DNA of 64,000 nucleotides from contig NZ_OY769915.1 of the NCBI RefSeq assembly GCF_963669205.1, forward strand, positions 284,001-348,000. The letters run 5' to 3'. The DNA comes from an uncultured Roseibium sp. Its GTDB lineage: Bacteria > Pseudomonadota > Alphaproteobacteria > Rhizobiales > Stappiaceae. Positions 56,545 through 64,000 of the stretch are shown one piece after another (position 1 is the stretch's first letter; each line of letters starts with the position of its first letter). The notes under the pieces are model-generated. The model saw only the letters and a program-made list of their open reading frames with translations, was not told the DNA's origin and searched no databases. Made by a program: the position numbers and the translations under genes.

Positions 56545-58137
56545 TCATGTTCCTTCAGGTGCATATGTGAACCGGTCGAATTCCGCTGTCCTGCCCCCTC
56601 CGCTCACGTCGAAGGCAATCATGCCCACAAAGGCTCCGGTGAAGGATGCATGTTCTCCCCGGCCACCTTCGTCCGAAATGACGCTTGCATCAAGCTCCGG
56701 CCCGACGGGTTGCCAGCCGCCCTTCTGACGCCAGTGGAATTGCTGGCGTGCGCCGTCGACCGTTACCGCAAGATCGACCGGGCCATCCTCGACCGGGACA
56801 AACGCCGCCGGAAAAGTCATGCGCCCGTCGGGCCAGTCGCCGGGACAGGACATCAGCATCAGACAGCGGCCCTGCTCCTCGGTCCGGCTGACCGCAAGCA
56901 GGTGAAACTTGTGCCGGTTGTAGTAGGTCGTCAGCCCCGCCGCCTGCTGATAGGTATCCGGTTCGAACGTTGTCAGCGTGGTCTCCGCACGATAGGCGTG
57001 GTGTTCCTGTCTTCGCGCGACCAGCGCCTGTTCGTTCCAGCTGCCGATGCTTTCCCGTCCGATGAGACGCAGGGCTGAGCCGGTCAGCGAAAACAGCCGG
57101 TCGGGATAGGGTGTCCTGAGCCACTGGAACTCCTCGGGCAGGATTGTTCCGTTGAACAAACGCTCAAGTTTCCGGACCGGCCTCGGGCTTGCGCTGCCGA
57201 GACCTTCGACGTCGACCTGGGGCCGCGGGCCGTCATCTGCCAGGTAAAGCCAGTCGTCCTTCCAGACGCATTTCTGCAAACCCGTTTCCCGGCCCATGGG
57301 AGAGAAGCGTCCGGGCAAGGGACGGGAGCAAAGATGCGTGTGATAGGCCTGGCCATCCGGCGTTTCGACGATCTGGCCGTGGCCGGCCCGCTGCAGCGGC
57401 CAGTCCGGTGCGTCCTTTGCCGTGATCAGATGCGTGTCGGGATGCAACTCGTAAGGGCCGTCGATCGAACGGGACCGTGCCATGGTGACGGCATGATTGT
57501 ATCCCGTTCCACCCTCCGCGACCGTGAGATAGTACCAGCCATTGCGCTTGAACAGGTGCGGACCCTCGGTCAGACCGAGCGCACTGCCGGAGAAGATCTT
57601 CTTCGGCTGCCCGATCAGGCCTTCCTTTTCCGACCATTCCTGCAGCAGGATACCATCAAAGGCGGAGGCCTTCGGTTTGCCTCCGACGGAACTTGAAATG
57701 TGGTTCCACTGGAGCACGAGGTACCATCTGCGGCCGTCGTCGTCGTGAAACAGGGACGGATCGAACCCGTGCGAGGAGAGATAGATCGGATCGCTCCATG
57801 GGCCGTCGATGGAGGCGGACGTCACCACGTAGTTGTGGGCGTCCTTGAAGTTGCCGTCCAGGCGCTTGACATCGGTATAGACCAGCCAGAACCACCCGTC
57901 CGCATGGCTCAGGCAGGGCGCCCAGACACCGCCGCTGTCCGGGTTGCCGCGCATGTCGAGCTGTTTTGCCCGGTTCAGCGGCCGGCCTGCTAGGGTCCAG
58001 TTTACCAGGTCTTTCGACTTGTGGATCTGGACGCCCGGATACCATTCGAATGTCGATGTGGCGATATAATAGTCATTGCCCACGCGGCAGATCGAGGGAT
58101 CCGGATTGAACCCGGGCAGGATCGGATTGCGGATCAT
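56545..58137 (-). CDS. Glycoside hydrolase family 43 beta-xylosidase (cytoplasmic)
   Basis: A 530-residue two-domain enzyme, near the usual length of GH43 beta-xylosidases. The five-bladed propeller carries the catalytic Asp13 (PGFNPDPSICRVGNDYYI), the pKa-tuning Asp in SSHGFDPSLFHDDDGR, and the acid Glu in GLTEGPHLFKRNGWYYLT. A C-terminal beta-sandwich follows from about residue 330 (FNGTILPEEFQWLRTPY ...). No signal peptide is present, so it cleaves imported xylo-oligosaccharides inside the cell. Its start overlaps the aldo/keto reductase stop (ATGA). An arabinofuranosidase activity is possible. Confidence 0.9.
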   Translation of the reverse strand: MIRNPILPGFNPDPSICRVGNDYYIATSTFEWYPGVQIHKSKDLVNWTLAGRPLNRAKQLDMRGNPDSGGVWAPCLSHADGWFWLVYTDVKRLDGNFKDAHNYVVTSASIDGPWSDPIYLSSHGFDPSLFHDDDGRRWYLVLQWNHISSSVGGKPKASAFDGILLQEWSEKEGLIGQPKKIFSGSALGLTEGPHLFKRNGWYYLTVAEGGTGYNHAVTMARSRSIDGPYELHPDTHLITAKDAPDWPLQRAGHGQIVETPDGQAYHTHLCSRPLPGRFSPMGRETGLQKCVWKDDWLYLADDGPRPQVDVEGLGSASPRPVRKLERLFNGTILPEEFQWLRTPYPDRLFSLTGSALRLIGRESIGSWNEQALVARRQEHHAYRAETTLTTFEPDTYQQAAGLTTYYNRHKFHLLAVSRTEEQGRCLMLMSCPGDWPDGRMTFPAAFVPVEDGPVDLAVTVDGARQQFHWRQKGGWQPVGPELDASVISDEGGRGEHASFTGAFVGMIAFDVSGGGRTAEFDRFTYAPEGT

Positions 58138-59180
58138 TTTCGGGACGGTCCCGGGCGCTCGGACGAGGCCGCCCAAAGGTTGACATTCGCCTCGACCGTC
58201 GTTGCCTCGATTTCCTGCAGTTCCGCTTCGTTGAAATCCATGTTGTTGACGACCGCAGCGCAATCGGTCACCTGCTCGGGCCGGCTGGCGCCGATGAGCG
58301 CCGTGGTGACGCGCCCGTTGCGCAGAACCCAGGCGAGGGCCATCTGCGCGAGCGTCTGTCCGCGCCGCTCGGCAATCGCGTTGAGGGCGCGGATCGCTTC
58401 GAGCGTCTCCTCGCTCAGAAACTCGTCCCTGAGGGACTTGCCCTGCGTTGCCCGGCTGCCTTCCGGAATGCCCTTGAGATACTTGTTGGTCAGCATGCCC
58501 TGCGCCAGCGGCGTGAAGGCAATGGAGCCGATGCCGAGATCGTCCAGCGTGTCGAGAAGGCCGTCCTCTTCGACCCAGCGGTTGATCATCGAATAGCTCG
58601 GCTGATGGATCAGGCACGGTGTGCCGAGGTCCTTCAGGATCGCGGCCGCTTCCCGGGTCCGTTTGGAATTGTAGGAGGAGATGCCGACATAAAGCGCACG
58701 CCCGGACCGGACGATATGGTCGAGCGCCATCATGGTCTCTTCCAGCGGCGTATTAGGGTCGAAGCGGTGCGAATAGAAAATGTCGACATAATCGAGCCCG
58801 AGCCGCTTCAGCGATTGATCGCAGGAGGCGATCAGGTATTTCCGGCTGCCCCATTCCCCATAGGGACCGGGCCACATGCCGTAGCCGGCCTTGGACGAGA
58901 TGATCATCTCGTCCCTGTAGGGCGCGAAGTCCGTTTTCAGGATGTCCCCGAACGCTTCTTCCGCCGAACCCGGCGGTGGACCGTAATTGTTGGCAAGATC
59001 GAAATGTGTAATGCCGTGGTCGAAAGCGGTGCGCACGATATCGCGTTTGCTCGTATGCGCCGTGTCGCCTCCGAAATTATGCCAGAGGCCGAGCGAGATC
59101 ACCGGCAGTTTCAGGCCGGATTTCCCGCAGCGGCGGTATTCCATGGTGTCATAACGTGCTTGTGCGGCTTGCCAGGTCAT
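58134..59180 (-). CDS. Aldo/keto reductase (YghZ/L-glyceraldehyde-3-phosphate reductase-like)
   Basis: A 348-residue NAD(P)H-dependent reductase. The catalytic tetrad is visible: Asp and Tyr in THFDLANNYGPPPG, Lys in MIISSKAGYG, His in DIFYSHRFDPNTPLEETM. YMWPGPYGEWGSRKYLIASCDQSLKRLGLDYVDIFYSHR matches the YghZ group. ATG at 59180 is chosen; the frame opens earlier inside the dehydrogenase gene. In this operon it probably reduces or oxidises a free sugar aldehyde. Confidence 0.88.
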   Translation of the reverse strand: MTWQAAQARYDTMEYRRCGKSGLKLPVISLGLWHNFGGDTAHTSKRDIVRTAFDHGITHFDLANNYGPPPGSAEEAFGDILKTDFAPYRDEMIISSKAGYGMWPGPYGEWGSRKYLIASCDQSLKRLGLDYVDIFYSHRFDPNTPLEETMMALDHIVRSGRALYVGISSYNSKRTREAAAILKDLGTPCLIHQPSYSMINRWVEEDGLLDTLDDLGIGSIAFTPLAQGMLTNKYLKGIPEGSRATQGKSLRDEFLSEETLEAIRALNAIAERRGQTLAQMALAWVLRNGRVTTALIGASRPEQVTDCAAVVNNMDFNEAELQEIEATTVEANVNLWAASSERPGPSRK

Positions 59181-59191
59181 GAGGATTCCTA

Positions 59192-60313
59192 TTACGCCAA
59201 GAGGTCCCGCGCCGCCTGGGGTCCAAGAGCCTCGGGCCGGTCGCATGTGGTGAGAATATCCTTGTACTCACCCGTCTCGCCGGAAGCGAGAATTGATGTC
59301 ATCACATCCACGACATGCAGGGAAAATTCCAGCGAACACCTGTGCGGCCGGTTCTGCAGGATGGCGAGCGCCATGTCCGCAAGACCGGCTGCCCGGTAGT
59401 TGGCATGCGATCCGTCATTGGCGACGGAGAACGGATGCTTCCAGTCTTCGGACACCGTGACGAAACTGTCCCGGGCGGTCATGCGGATCTCCCCGCCGAA
59501 GAAATTCGGGTCCGGAACGTGCAGGGTTCCGTCGCGGCCGTAGAGCTCCATGTTGGAATGGCCGTGCTGCCAGACGTCCCAGCTCGCGCAATAGGTCACC
59601 TGCGCACCGGAATGGAACTGCATGATGGCGTGGATTGTTGTCGGGGTCTCGACCTTGATCTTTTCGCCGTTGCGCGGCTCGGAGGTGATCGTGCGGTACT
59701 CCGAACCTGAGGAGCTCATGGCCGTGATGCGCTTCACCGGGCCCAGCAACTGGACGAGGTTGGAAACGTAATAGGGGCCGAGGTCAAGGATCGGGCCGCC
59801 GCCCGGTTTGAAGAAGAAGTCCGGGTTCGGATGCCACATTTCCATGCCGGGGCTTTGCACGAAGCAGGTACCCGAGGTGACGGCACCGACGGCACCACTG
59901 TCGACCAGATGTCTGGCCAGCTGGTGCGCCCCGCCCAGGAACGTGTCGGGTGCAGAGCCGACGCGAAGCCCTTTTTCGGCTGCCAGCTTCTGAAGGGTCT
60001 GACCTTCGTCGACGCTGAGCACGAACGGTTTTTCCGAATAAACGTGTTTCCCCGCTTTCAGGATGTTGCCGGAGACCTCGTAATGCGCGGCAGGCACCGT
60101 CAGGTTGACGATGATGTCAATGTCGTCCGCAGACAGGAGACCGTCGACGGTTTCGGCCCTGAGGTTGAATTCTTCGGCACGTGCCTTTGCCGCATCCTCG
60201 TTAAGGTCGGCGCAGGCGCGCACTTCGATCCCCTTGAAGAGAGGCGCCAGACGCATGTAGGCAGCGGAGATGTTTCCGCATCCCAGGATGCCGATACCAA
60301 GCTTGTCTGTCAT
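59192..60313 (-). CDS. Gfo/Idh/MocA-family sugar dehydrogenase
   Basis: A 373-residue NAD(P)-dependent oxidoreductase. The Rossmann motif GILGCGNISAAYMRL is at residues 8-22; the conserved EKPFVLSVDEGQ (Lys of the active site) is near residue 95; the C-terminal domain holds GGGPILDLGPYYVSNLVQLLG with the Asp/His-type catalytic region. It would oxidise a sugar or polyol, and a lactone product could go to the SMP-30 lactonase. It is nine bases from the isomerase gene. Confidence 0.9.
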   Translation of the reverse strand: MTDKLGIGILGCGNISAAYMRLAPLFKGIEVRACADLNEDAAKARAEEFNLRAETVDGLLSADDIDIIVNLTVPAAHYEVSGNILKAGKHVYSEKPFVLSVDEGQTLQKLAAEKGLRVGSAPDTFLGGAHQLARHLVDSGAVGAVTSGTCFVQSPGMEMWHPNPDFFFKPGGGPILDLGPYYVSNLVQLLGPVKRITAMSSSGSEYRTITSEPRNGEKIKVETPTTIHAIMQFHSGAQVTYCASWDVWQHGHSNMELYGRDGTLHVPDPNFFGGEIRMTARDSFVTVSEDWKHPFSVANDGSHANYRAAGLADMALAILQNRPHRCSLEFSLHVVDVMTSILASGETGEYKDILTTCDRPEALGPQAARDLLA

Positions 60314-60322
60314 ATCTGATCC

Positions 60323-61069
60323 TTAGAATTTCCGGAATGCTTCGATCGAACGGCTTGCAAACCGTTCGACGTCGGAGGGGTTGTCGTGTTCCATGACGAA
60401 GAGATCAGCGCCGGCCTTGCGCAGGGCGGCCGTGAGCCCCGTCCAGTCCATGACGCCATGGCCGACATCGGCCCAGCCGTCTTCGTCGGTGCACTCGCCT
60501 TCCGGTGCAATGTCCTTGACATGGGCGGTGGTGATGCGGCTGGCGTAGCGCTCGATCCAGCTCAGCGGGTCCTGTCCGCCGCGGACGATCCAGGCAATAT
60601 CGGCCTCCCATTCGATCGACGGCGCGCTTTCAAGCAGGATGTCCATCGGCAGCCGTCCGTCTGTGCACGCAATGAACTCGAAGTCATGGTTGTGCCAGCC
60701 GAAACGAAGCCCGGCATCCCGAAGCTTTTTCCCGATGTTCTCCAGGTTCTGGCCAACGCCGACCCAGGCATCCGGATTGGTGACACGCTGCTCCGGCGGA
60801 AGCGCCGGGCAGAACAGGCGTTCCATGCCGAGGGTCTTTGCCGTCTCGATGACGCGACCGAGATCGTCGTTGAATTGTTCCAGAGGGAAAAAATGCCCGG
60901 ATGGCATTGCAAGACCGTTCTGGTCGAGCAGGCCCTTGAAGGCGGCAGCGTCTTCGTAATTGCCGCCGAAGCCTTCCACCTGCGTGTATCCGAGGCTGGC
61001 CAGGTTTGCGAGCACCTTGTCCCAGGGGGTGAAGTTGCGGGCCGAGTAGAGTTGGAAAGAAACGTCCAT
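60323..61069 (-). CDS. Sugar phosphate isomerase/epimerase family protein (TIM barrel), second
   Basis: A 248-residue compact barrel. Signature residues: GWHNHDFEFI, WEADIAWIVRGGQDPLSWIERYASRITTAHVKDIAPEGE and LFVMEHDNPSDVERF. It is shorter than, and distinct from, the family member at 55444. It belongs to the same reverse operon between the ABC ATPase and the dehydrogenase. Substrate unknown. Confidence 0.86.
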   Translation of the reverse strand: MDVSFQLYSARNFTPWDKVLANLASLGYTQVEGFGGNYEDAAAFKGLLDQNGLAMPSGHFFPLEQFNDDLGRVIETAKTLGMERLFCPALPPEQRVTNPDAWVGVGQNLENIGKKLRDAGLRFGWHNHDFEFIACTDGRLPMDILLESAPSIEWEADIAWIVRGGQDPLSWIERYASRITTAHVKDIAPEGECTDEDGWADVGHGVMDWTGLTAALRKAGADLFVMEHDNPSDVERFASRSIEAFRKF

Positions 61070-61114
61070 GACGGGAGTCCTGAAGGTTGGAGCCTGAATG
61101 TTTTTAAGTGTCTG

Positions 61115-62209
61115 TCAGAGTCGGTTTTCGGTTGTCTTGTCGAAGAGATTGGCACGTTCCGGATCGAAACCGATCGCAACGCTGTCGCCGTCGTGCACGC
61201 TCGCCTGTCCGTCCATGCGGACCCAGAGGGATCGGCCGCCGCTGGAGACACGTGCGAGCGTGTCCGATCCGAGCGGTTCGACCAGTTCGATCTGCCCGTC
61301 CAGCCGGATTTTCGCTTCCGCCGCTTCCGGGCCGGTGATCATGTGTTCCGGGCGGATCCCGAACCAAGCGGGTCCCTGGACCGGTGCGGCGTCCCGAAAC
61401 CCGTAGCCGTCGAGCGGAAACGCGTGATCGCCGGTGGAAAAGCGTAGCCCGTCTCCTGCGATGATTTCGCCATCGAAGAAGTTCATGGTGGGCGAGCCGA
61501 TGAACTCGGCGACATACTTGCTCGCAGGCCGGTTGTAGATCTCGTGCGGCGTTGCAAGCTGAAGGATCTGGCCGCCGCGCATGATTGCGATGCGGTCCGC
61601 AAGTGTCATGGCTTCGATCTGGTCGTGGGTGACGTAGATCATCGTGTTGCTCAGCTTCTGATGGAGCTGCTTGATCTCGACCCTGAGATCGGCACGAAGT
61701 TTTGCATCGAGGTTTGAGAGCGGTTCGTCGAACAGGAAAACGTCCGCATCGCGCACGAGAGCCCGGCCGATCGCCGCGCGCTGCCGCTGTCCGCCGGACA
61801 GAGCCGCGGGTTTGCGCGTCAGCAGGGGTTCGATCTGCAGGATTCTTGCGGCCCGGTTCACCCGTTCCTCAATTTCCGCCTTGGGCAGGCCGGCATTTTT
61901 GAGGCCGAAACTGAGATTGCCGGCAACGGTCATCTGCGGGTAGAGCGCATAGCTCTGGAACACCATGCCGATGCCGCGTTTCGACGGTTCTTCCCAGGTG
62001 ACATTTCGGCCGCCGATGAAGATCTGGCCGTCCGAAACATCCAGGAGCCCGGCAATGCAGTTCAGCAGTGTTGACTTGCCGCAACCGGAGGAGCCGAGCA
62101 GAACGAGGAATTCACCGCGCCCGACATCGAGATTGAGATCCTTCAGAACGTCCAGCGCGCCGAAGCTGAGCGCCAGGTTCTTGATGGAGATACTGTGATT
62201 GGTTTCCAT
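61115..62209 (-). CDS. CUT1 sugar ABC transporter ATP-binding protein (UgpC/MalK type)
   Basis: A 364-residue ATPase. Walker A GSSGCGKSTLLN (about residue 38), signature LSGGQRQRAAIGRALV, Walker B VFLFDEPLSNLDAKLR, and the H-loop YVTHDQIEAMTLADRI. The C-terminal OB-type regulatory domain (residues about 235-364, FIGSPTMNFFDGEII, FGIRPEHMI) is typical of MalK relatives. ATG at 62209 gives the family N-terminus METNHSISIKNL. It is 11 bases after the permease gene. Confidence 0.92.
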   Translation of the reverse strand: METNHSISIKNLALSFGALDVLKDLNLDVGRGEFLVLLGSSGCGKSTLLNCIAGLLDVSDGQIFIGGRNVTWEEPSKRGIGMVFQSYALYPQMTVAGNLSFGLKNAGLPKAEIEERVNRAARILQIEPLLTRKPAALSGGQRQRAAIGRALVRDADVFLFDEPLSNLDAKLRADLRVEIKQLHQKLSNTMIYVTHDQIEAMTLADRIAIMRGGQILQLATPHEIYNRPASKYVAEFIGSPTMNFFDGEIIAGDGLRFSTGDHAFPLDGYGFRDAAPVQGPAWFGIRPEHMITGPEAAEAKIRLDGQIELVEPLGSDTLARVSSGGRSLWVRMDGQASVHDGDSVAIGFDPERANLFDKTTENRL

Positions 62210-62220
62210 GGAACGCCTCT

Positions 62221-63159
62221 TCAGCCTTTCACGGCGCCTGCGGCGATGCCGCGGACAAAGAGTTTGCCGGAGATGAAATAGATGGTGAGCGGAACAAGTC
62301 CGGTCAGGATCGTCGCCGCCATGTTGACGTTGTATTCCTTCACGCCCTGCGTGGAGTTGACGATGTTGTTGAGCTGGACCGTCATCGGATAGAGATCCGG
62401 CTTGGTGTAGATGACACCGAACAGGAAGTCGTTCCAGATGCCGGTCACCTGCAGGATCATTGCGACAACGAAGATCGGCAGGCTCATCGGCACCATGATC
62501 CGGAAATAAATGCCCCAGAAACCCGCACCGTCGACGCGGGCAGCCTTGAACAGTTCCTGCGGCACCGACGCGAAGTAGTTCCGGAACAGGAGCGTGAGGA
62601 TCGGCATGCCGAAGATGGTGTGCACGATCACGAGGCCCGTAAGGCTGCCGTAAAGCCCGATTTCGCGCAGCATGATCACGATCGGATAGATCATCACCTG
62701 GTAGGGGATGAAGGCACCGACGATCAGGATGGTGAAGAAGGTCTCCGAGCCCTTGAAGCGCCAGTTTGCAAGTGCGTAGCCGTTGACCGACGCGATCGCG
62801 ATAGACAAGAGGACCGAGGGGATCAGGATCCGGACCGAATTGAAGAACCCGCGCGACAGCCCGTCGCAATTGAGACCCGTGCAGGCTTCGGCCCAGGCCT
62901 TCACCCACGGCTGGAAGGTGATCTCGACGGGTGGCGAGAAGATGTTCCCCAGGCGGATCTCCGGCATGCCTTTCAGCGACGTGACGATCATCACGTAGAG
63001 TGGCAGCAGATAGTAGAGCGACACAATGATCAACGTGCCGTAGATCATGATGTTGCGGCGCGACAGGGGCTTTCGCGGTCTGCGTCCGCGTGGTCCGGTC
63101 ATCTCCGGCTGCGCCGAGGCAAGCTGGATGTCCGCAGAAGTCTTGGTGACGTCACCCAC
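62221..63159 (-). CDS. CUT1 sugar ABC transporter permease (MalG type)
   Basis: A 312-residue membrane protein with six helices. The EAA loop FKAARVDGAGFWGIYFRIMVPM contacts the ATPase. Start is GTG at 63159, overlapping the other permease by eight bases. The N-terminal 35 residues are soluble and basic (PRGRRPRKPLSRRN). Confidence 0.9.
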   Translation of the reverse strand: MGDVTKTSADIQLASAQPEMTGPRGRRPRKPLSRRNIMIYGTLIIVSLYYLLPLYVMIVTSLKGMPEIRLGNIFSPPVEITFQPWVKAWAEACTGLNCDGLSRGFFNSVRILIPSVLLSIAIASVNGYALANWRFKGSETFFTILIVGAFIPYQVMIYPIVIMLREIGLYGSLTGLVIVHTIFGMPILTLLFRNYFASVPQELFKAARVDGAGFWGIYFRIMVPMSLPIFVVAMILQVTGIWNDFLFGVIYTKPDLYPMTVQLNNIVNSTQGVKEYNVNMAATILTGLVPLTIYFISGKLFVRGIAAGAVKG

Positions 63160-64000
63160 GGCGTTTCCCTCCGAATTCGAGATAGGCCCAGGGCACGACG
63201 ATTATGATGACGGAAAGCAGCATCATCGTCGATGCGGCAAACCCCTGTCCGAGGTTCTGCGACAGGAACATGGCGTCATAGACGTATTTCGCCGGCACTT
63301 CAGAGGCGATTCCCGGGCCGCCGCCGGTCTGGGCCACGACGAGATCGTAGACCTTGATGATGCCGGATGCGATCAGCACGATGGCCGTGATGAAGATGCC
63401 GCGCATCATCGGAATGACGATGAAGATATAGGTCTTCCACATAGGAATTCCGTCGATCTTCGCCGCCTTCCAGATGTCCTCGTCAATCCCCCTGAGACCG
63501 GCCAGCATGAGACACATGATCAGGCCTGTGCCCTGCCAAAGGCCCGCAATGAGAATGCCGTATATGACGATTTCCGGATCGTAGAGCGGATCGAAGGAAA
63601 AGGTCTCCCAGCCGAGATTGCGCACCACCTGCTGCACGCCGAAATCCGGGTTGAGGATCCACTGCCAGGCAAGGCCGGTCACGATGAAGCTGAGTGCGAA
63701 CGGATACAGCAGGATTGTCCGGAATGTGTCCTCGAAGCGGATTTTCTGATCCAGAAGAGCCGCCAGAACAAAGCCGATCAGAAGAGAAAAGATGAGCGAA
63801 AACGCGCCGTAGATGGCAAGGTTTTCGATGGAGATCAGCCATTTGCTGCTGCTCCACAGCCGTTCATACTGGGCGAACCCGACGAATTTTTCCTTCGGAA
63901 GAAGTTTCGAGCTGGTGAACGAGTAGAGAACCGTCCAGGCGGTTCCGCCGATAAAGACGACGAGTGCCGTCGTGATCATCGGTATCGCGGCCACTTTGGC
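63152..64000 (-). CDS. CUT1 sugar ABC transporter permease (MalF type), partial at window edge
   Basis: At least 282 residues are visible and the frame is open past the window edge, so the N-terminus is missing or only just outside. Membrane helices begin at once (AAIPMITTALVVFIGGTAWTVLYSF). The EAA loop is WKAAKIDGIPMWKTYIFIVIPM. It pairs with the MalG-type permease. The solute receptor should lie beyond the edge. Confidence 0.9.
   Translation of the reverse strand, partial: AKVAAIPMITTALVVFIGGTAWTVLYSFTSSKLLPKEKFVGFAQYERLWSSSKWLISIENLAIYGAFSLIFSLLIGFVLAALLDQKIRFEDTFRTILLYPFALSFIVTGLAWQWILNPDFGVQQVVRNLGWETFSFDPLYDPEIVIYGILIAGLWQGTGLIMCLMLAGLRGIDEDIWKAAKIDGIPMWKTYIFIVIPMMRGIFITAIVLIASGIIKVYDLVVAQTGGGPGIASEVPAKYVYDAMFLSQNLGQGFAASTMMLLSVIIIVVPWAYLEFGGKRRG

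Overview
The window comes from a high-GC alphaproteobacterial chromosome. The gene content is typical of marine, metabolically versatile Rhizobiales/Stappiaceae (Roseibium/Labrenzia-like) or roseobacters: two TRAP transporters, ectoine catabolism genes, form II CO-dehydrogenase-like genes, and a PQQ alcohol dehydrogenase with the lanthanide-type active site. The genus is an inference from content and style only. No rRNA, tRNA, CRISPR array or phage was seen.

Layout. (1) 1-12205, catabolic island: a LysR fragment; a MarR regulator; a ferredoxin-type reductase plus Rieske oxygenase alpha and beta subunits; a hotdog thioesterase; a TRAP transporter (dctPQM); and eutB-eutC-doeA-doeB of hydroxyectoine/ectoine breakdown. 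A near-identical 16-bp palindrome lies upstream of both the oxygenase operon and the TRAP operon, suggesting common control. (2) 12292-29074, PQQ alcohol oxidation island: a NosR-like flavin/Fe-S membrane protein with its ApbE flavinyltransferase; a XoxJ/MxaJ-like binding protein and cytochrome c; a PedA1A2BC-like ABC system with a beta-propeller and an Asp-rich small secreted protein; a Sel1 protein; an alpha/beta hydrolase; the dehydrogenase itself (Asp-x-Asp lanthanide signature); and a NarL-type regulator facing a FIST-domain protein and a hybrid histidine kinase. (3) 29525-34968: coxG-coxS-coxL-coxM (form II, AYRGAGR) and a cytochrome b561. coxS, coxL and most of coxM have strikingly G/T-rich third codon positions.

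(4) 35065-38265: a signalling module of a CHASE2-cyclase and a FecR-domain protein divergent from a Crp-family regulator with a consensus cAMP pocket. (5) 38420-47644: an unassigned catabolic locus (Asp/Glu-racemase-family protein, GntR regulator, ThDP enzyme, DadA-like oxidase, second TRAP system, UspA, MLE-subgroup enolase-superfamily enzyme). Palindromic CTGTATACA sites lie in front of the racemase gene and in the GntR/ThDP intergenic region. (6) 47756-64000: a GAF histidine kinase/response regulator pair; SMP-30 lactonase; a CUT2 sugar ABC transporter; and a reverse-strand operon of a CUT1 ABC transporter, two sugar isomerases/epimerases, a Gfo/Idh/MocA dehydrogenase, an aldo/keto reductase and a cytoplasmic GH43 beta-xylosidase, consistent with uptake and intracellular breakdown of xylose-containing oligosaccharides.

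Two MITE-like elements with long terminal inverted repeats (21867-22129 and 29179-29446) and one intergenic palindromic repeat (1143-1251) are also present. The strongest candidates for undescribed biology are the Rieske oxygenase/TRAP/ectoine-degradation linkage, the GntR-controlled ThDP/DadA/enolase locus, and the NosR-ApbE pair attached to a lanthanide-type alcohol oxidation island.
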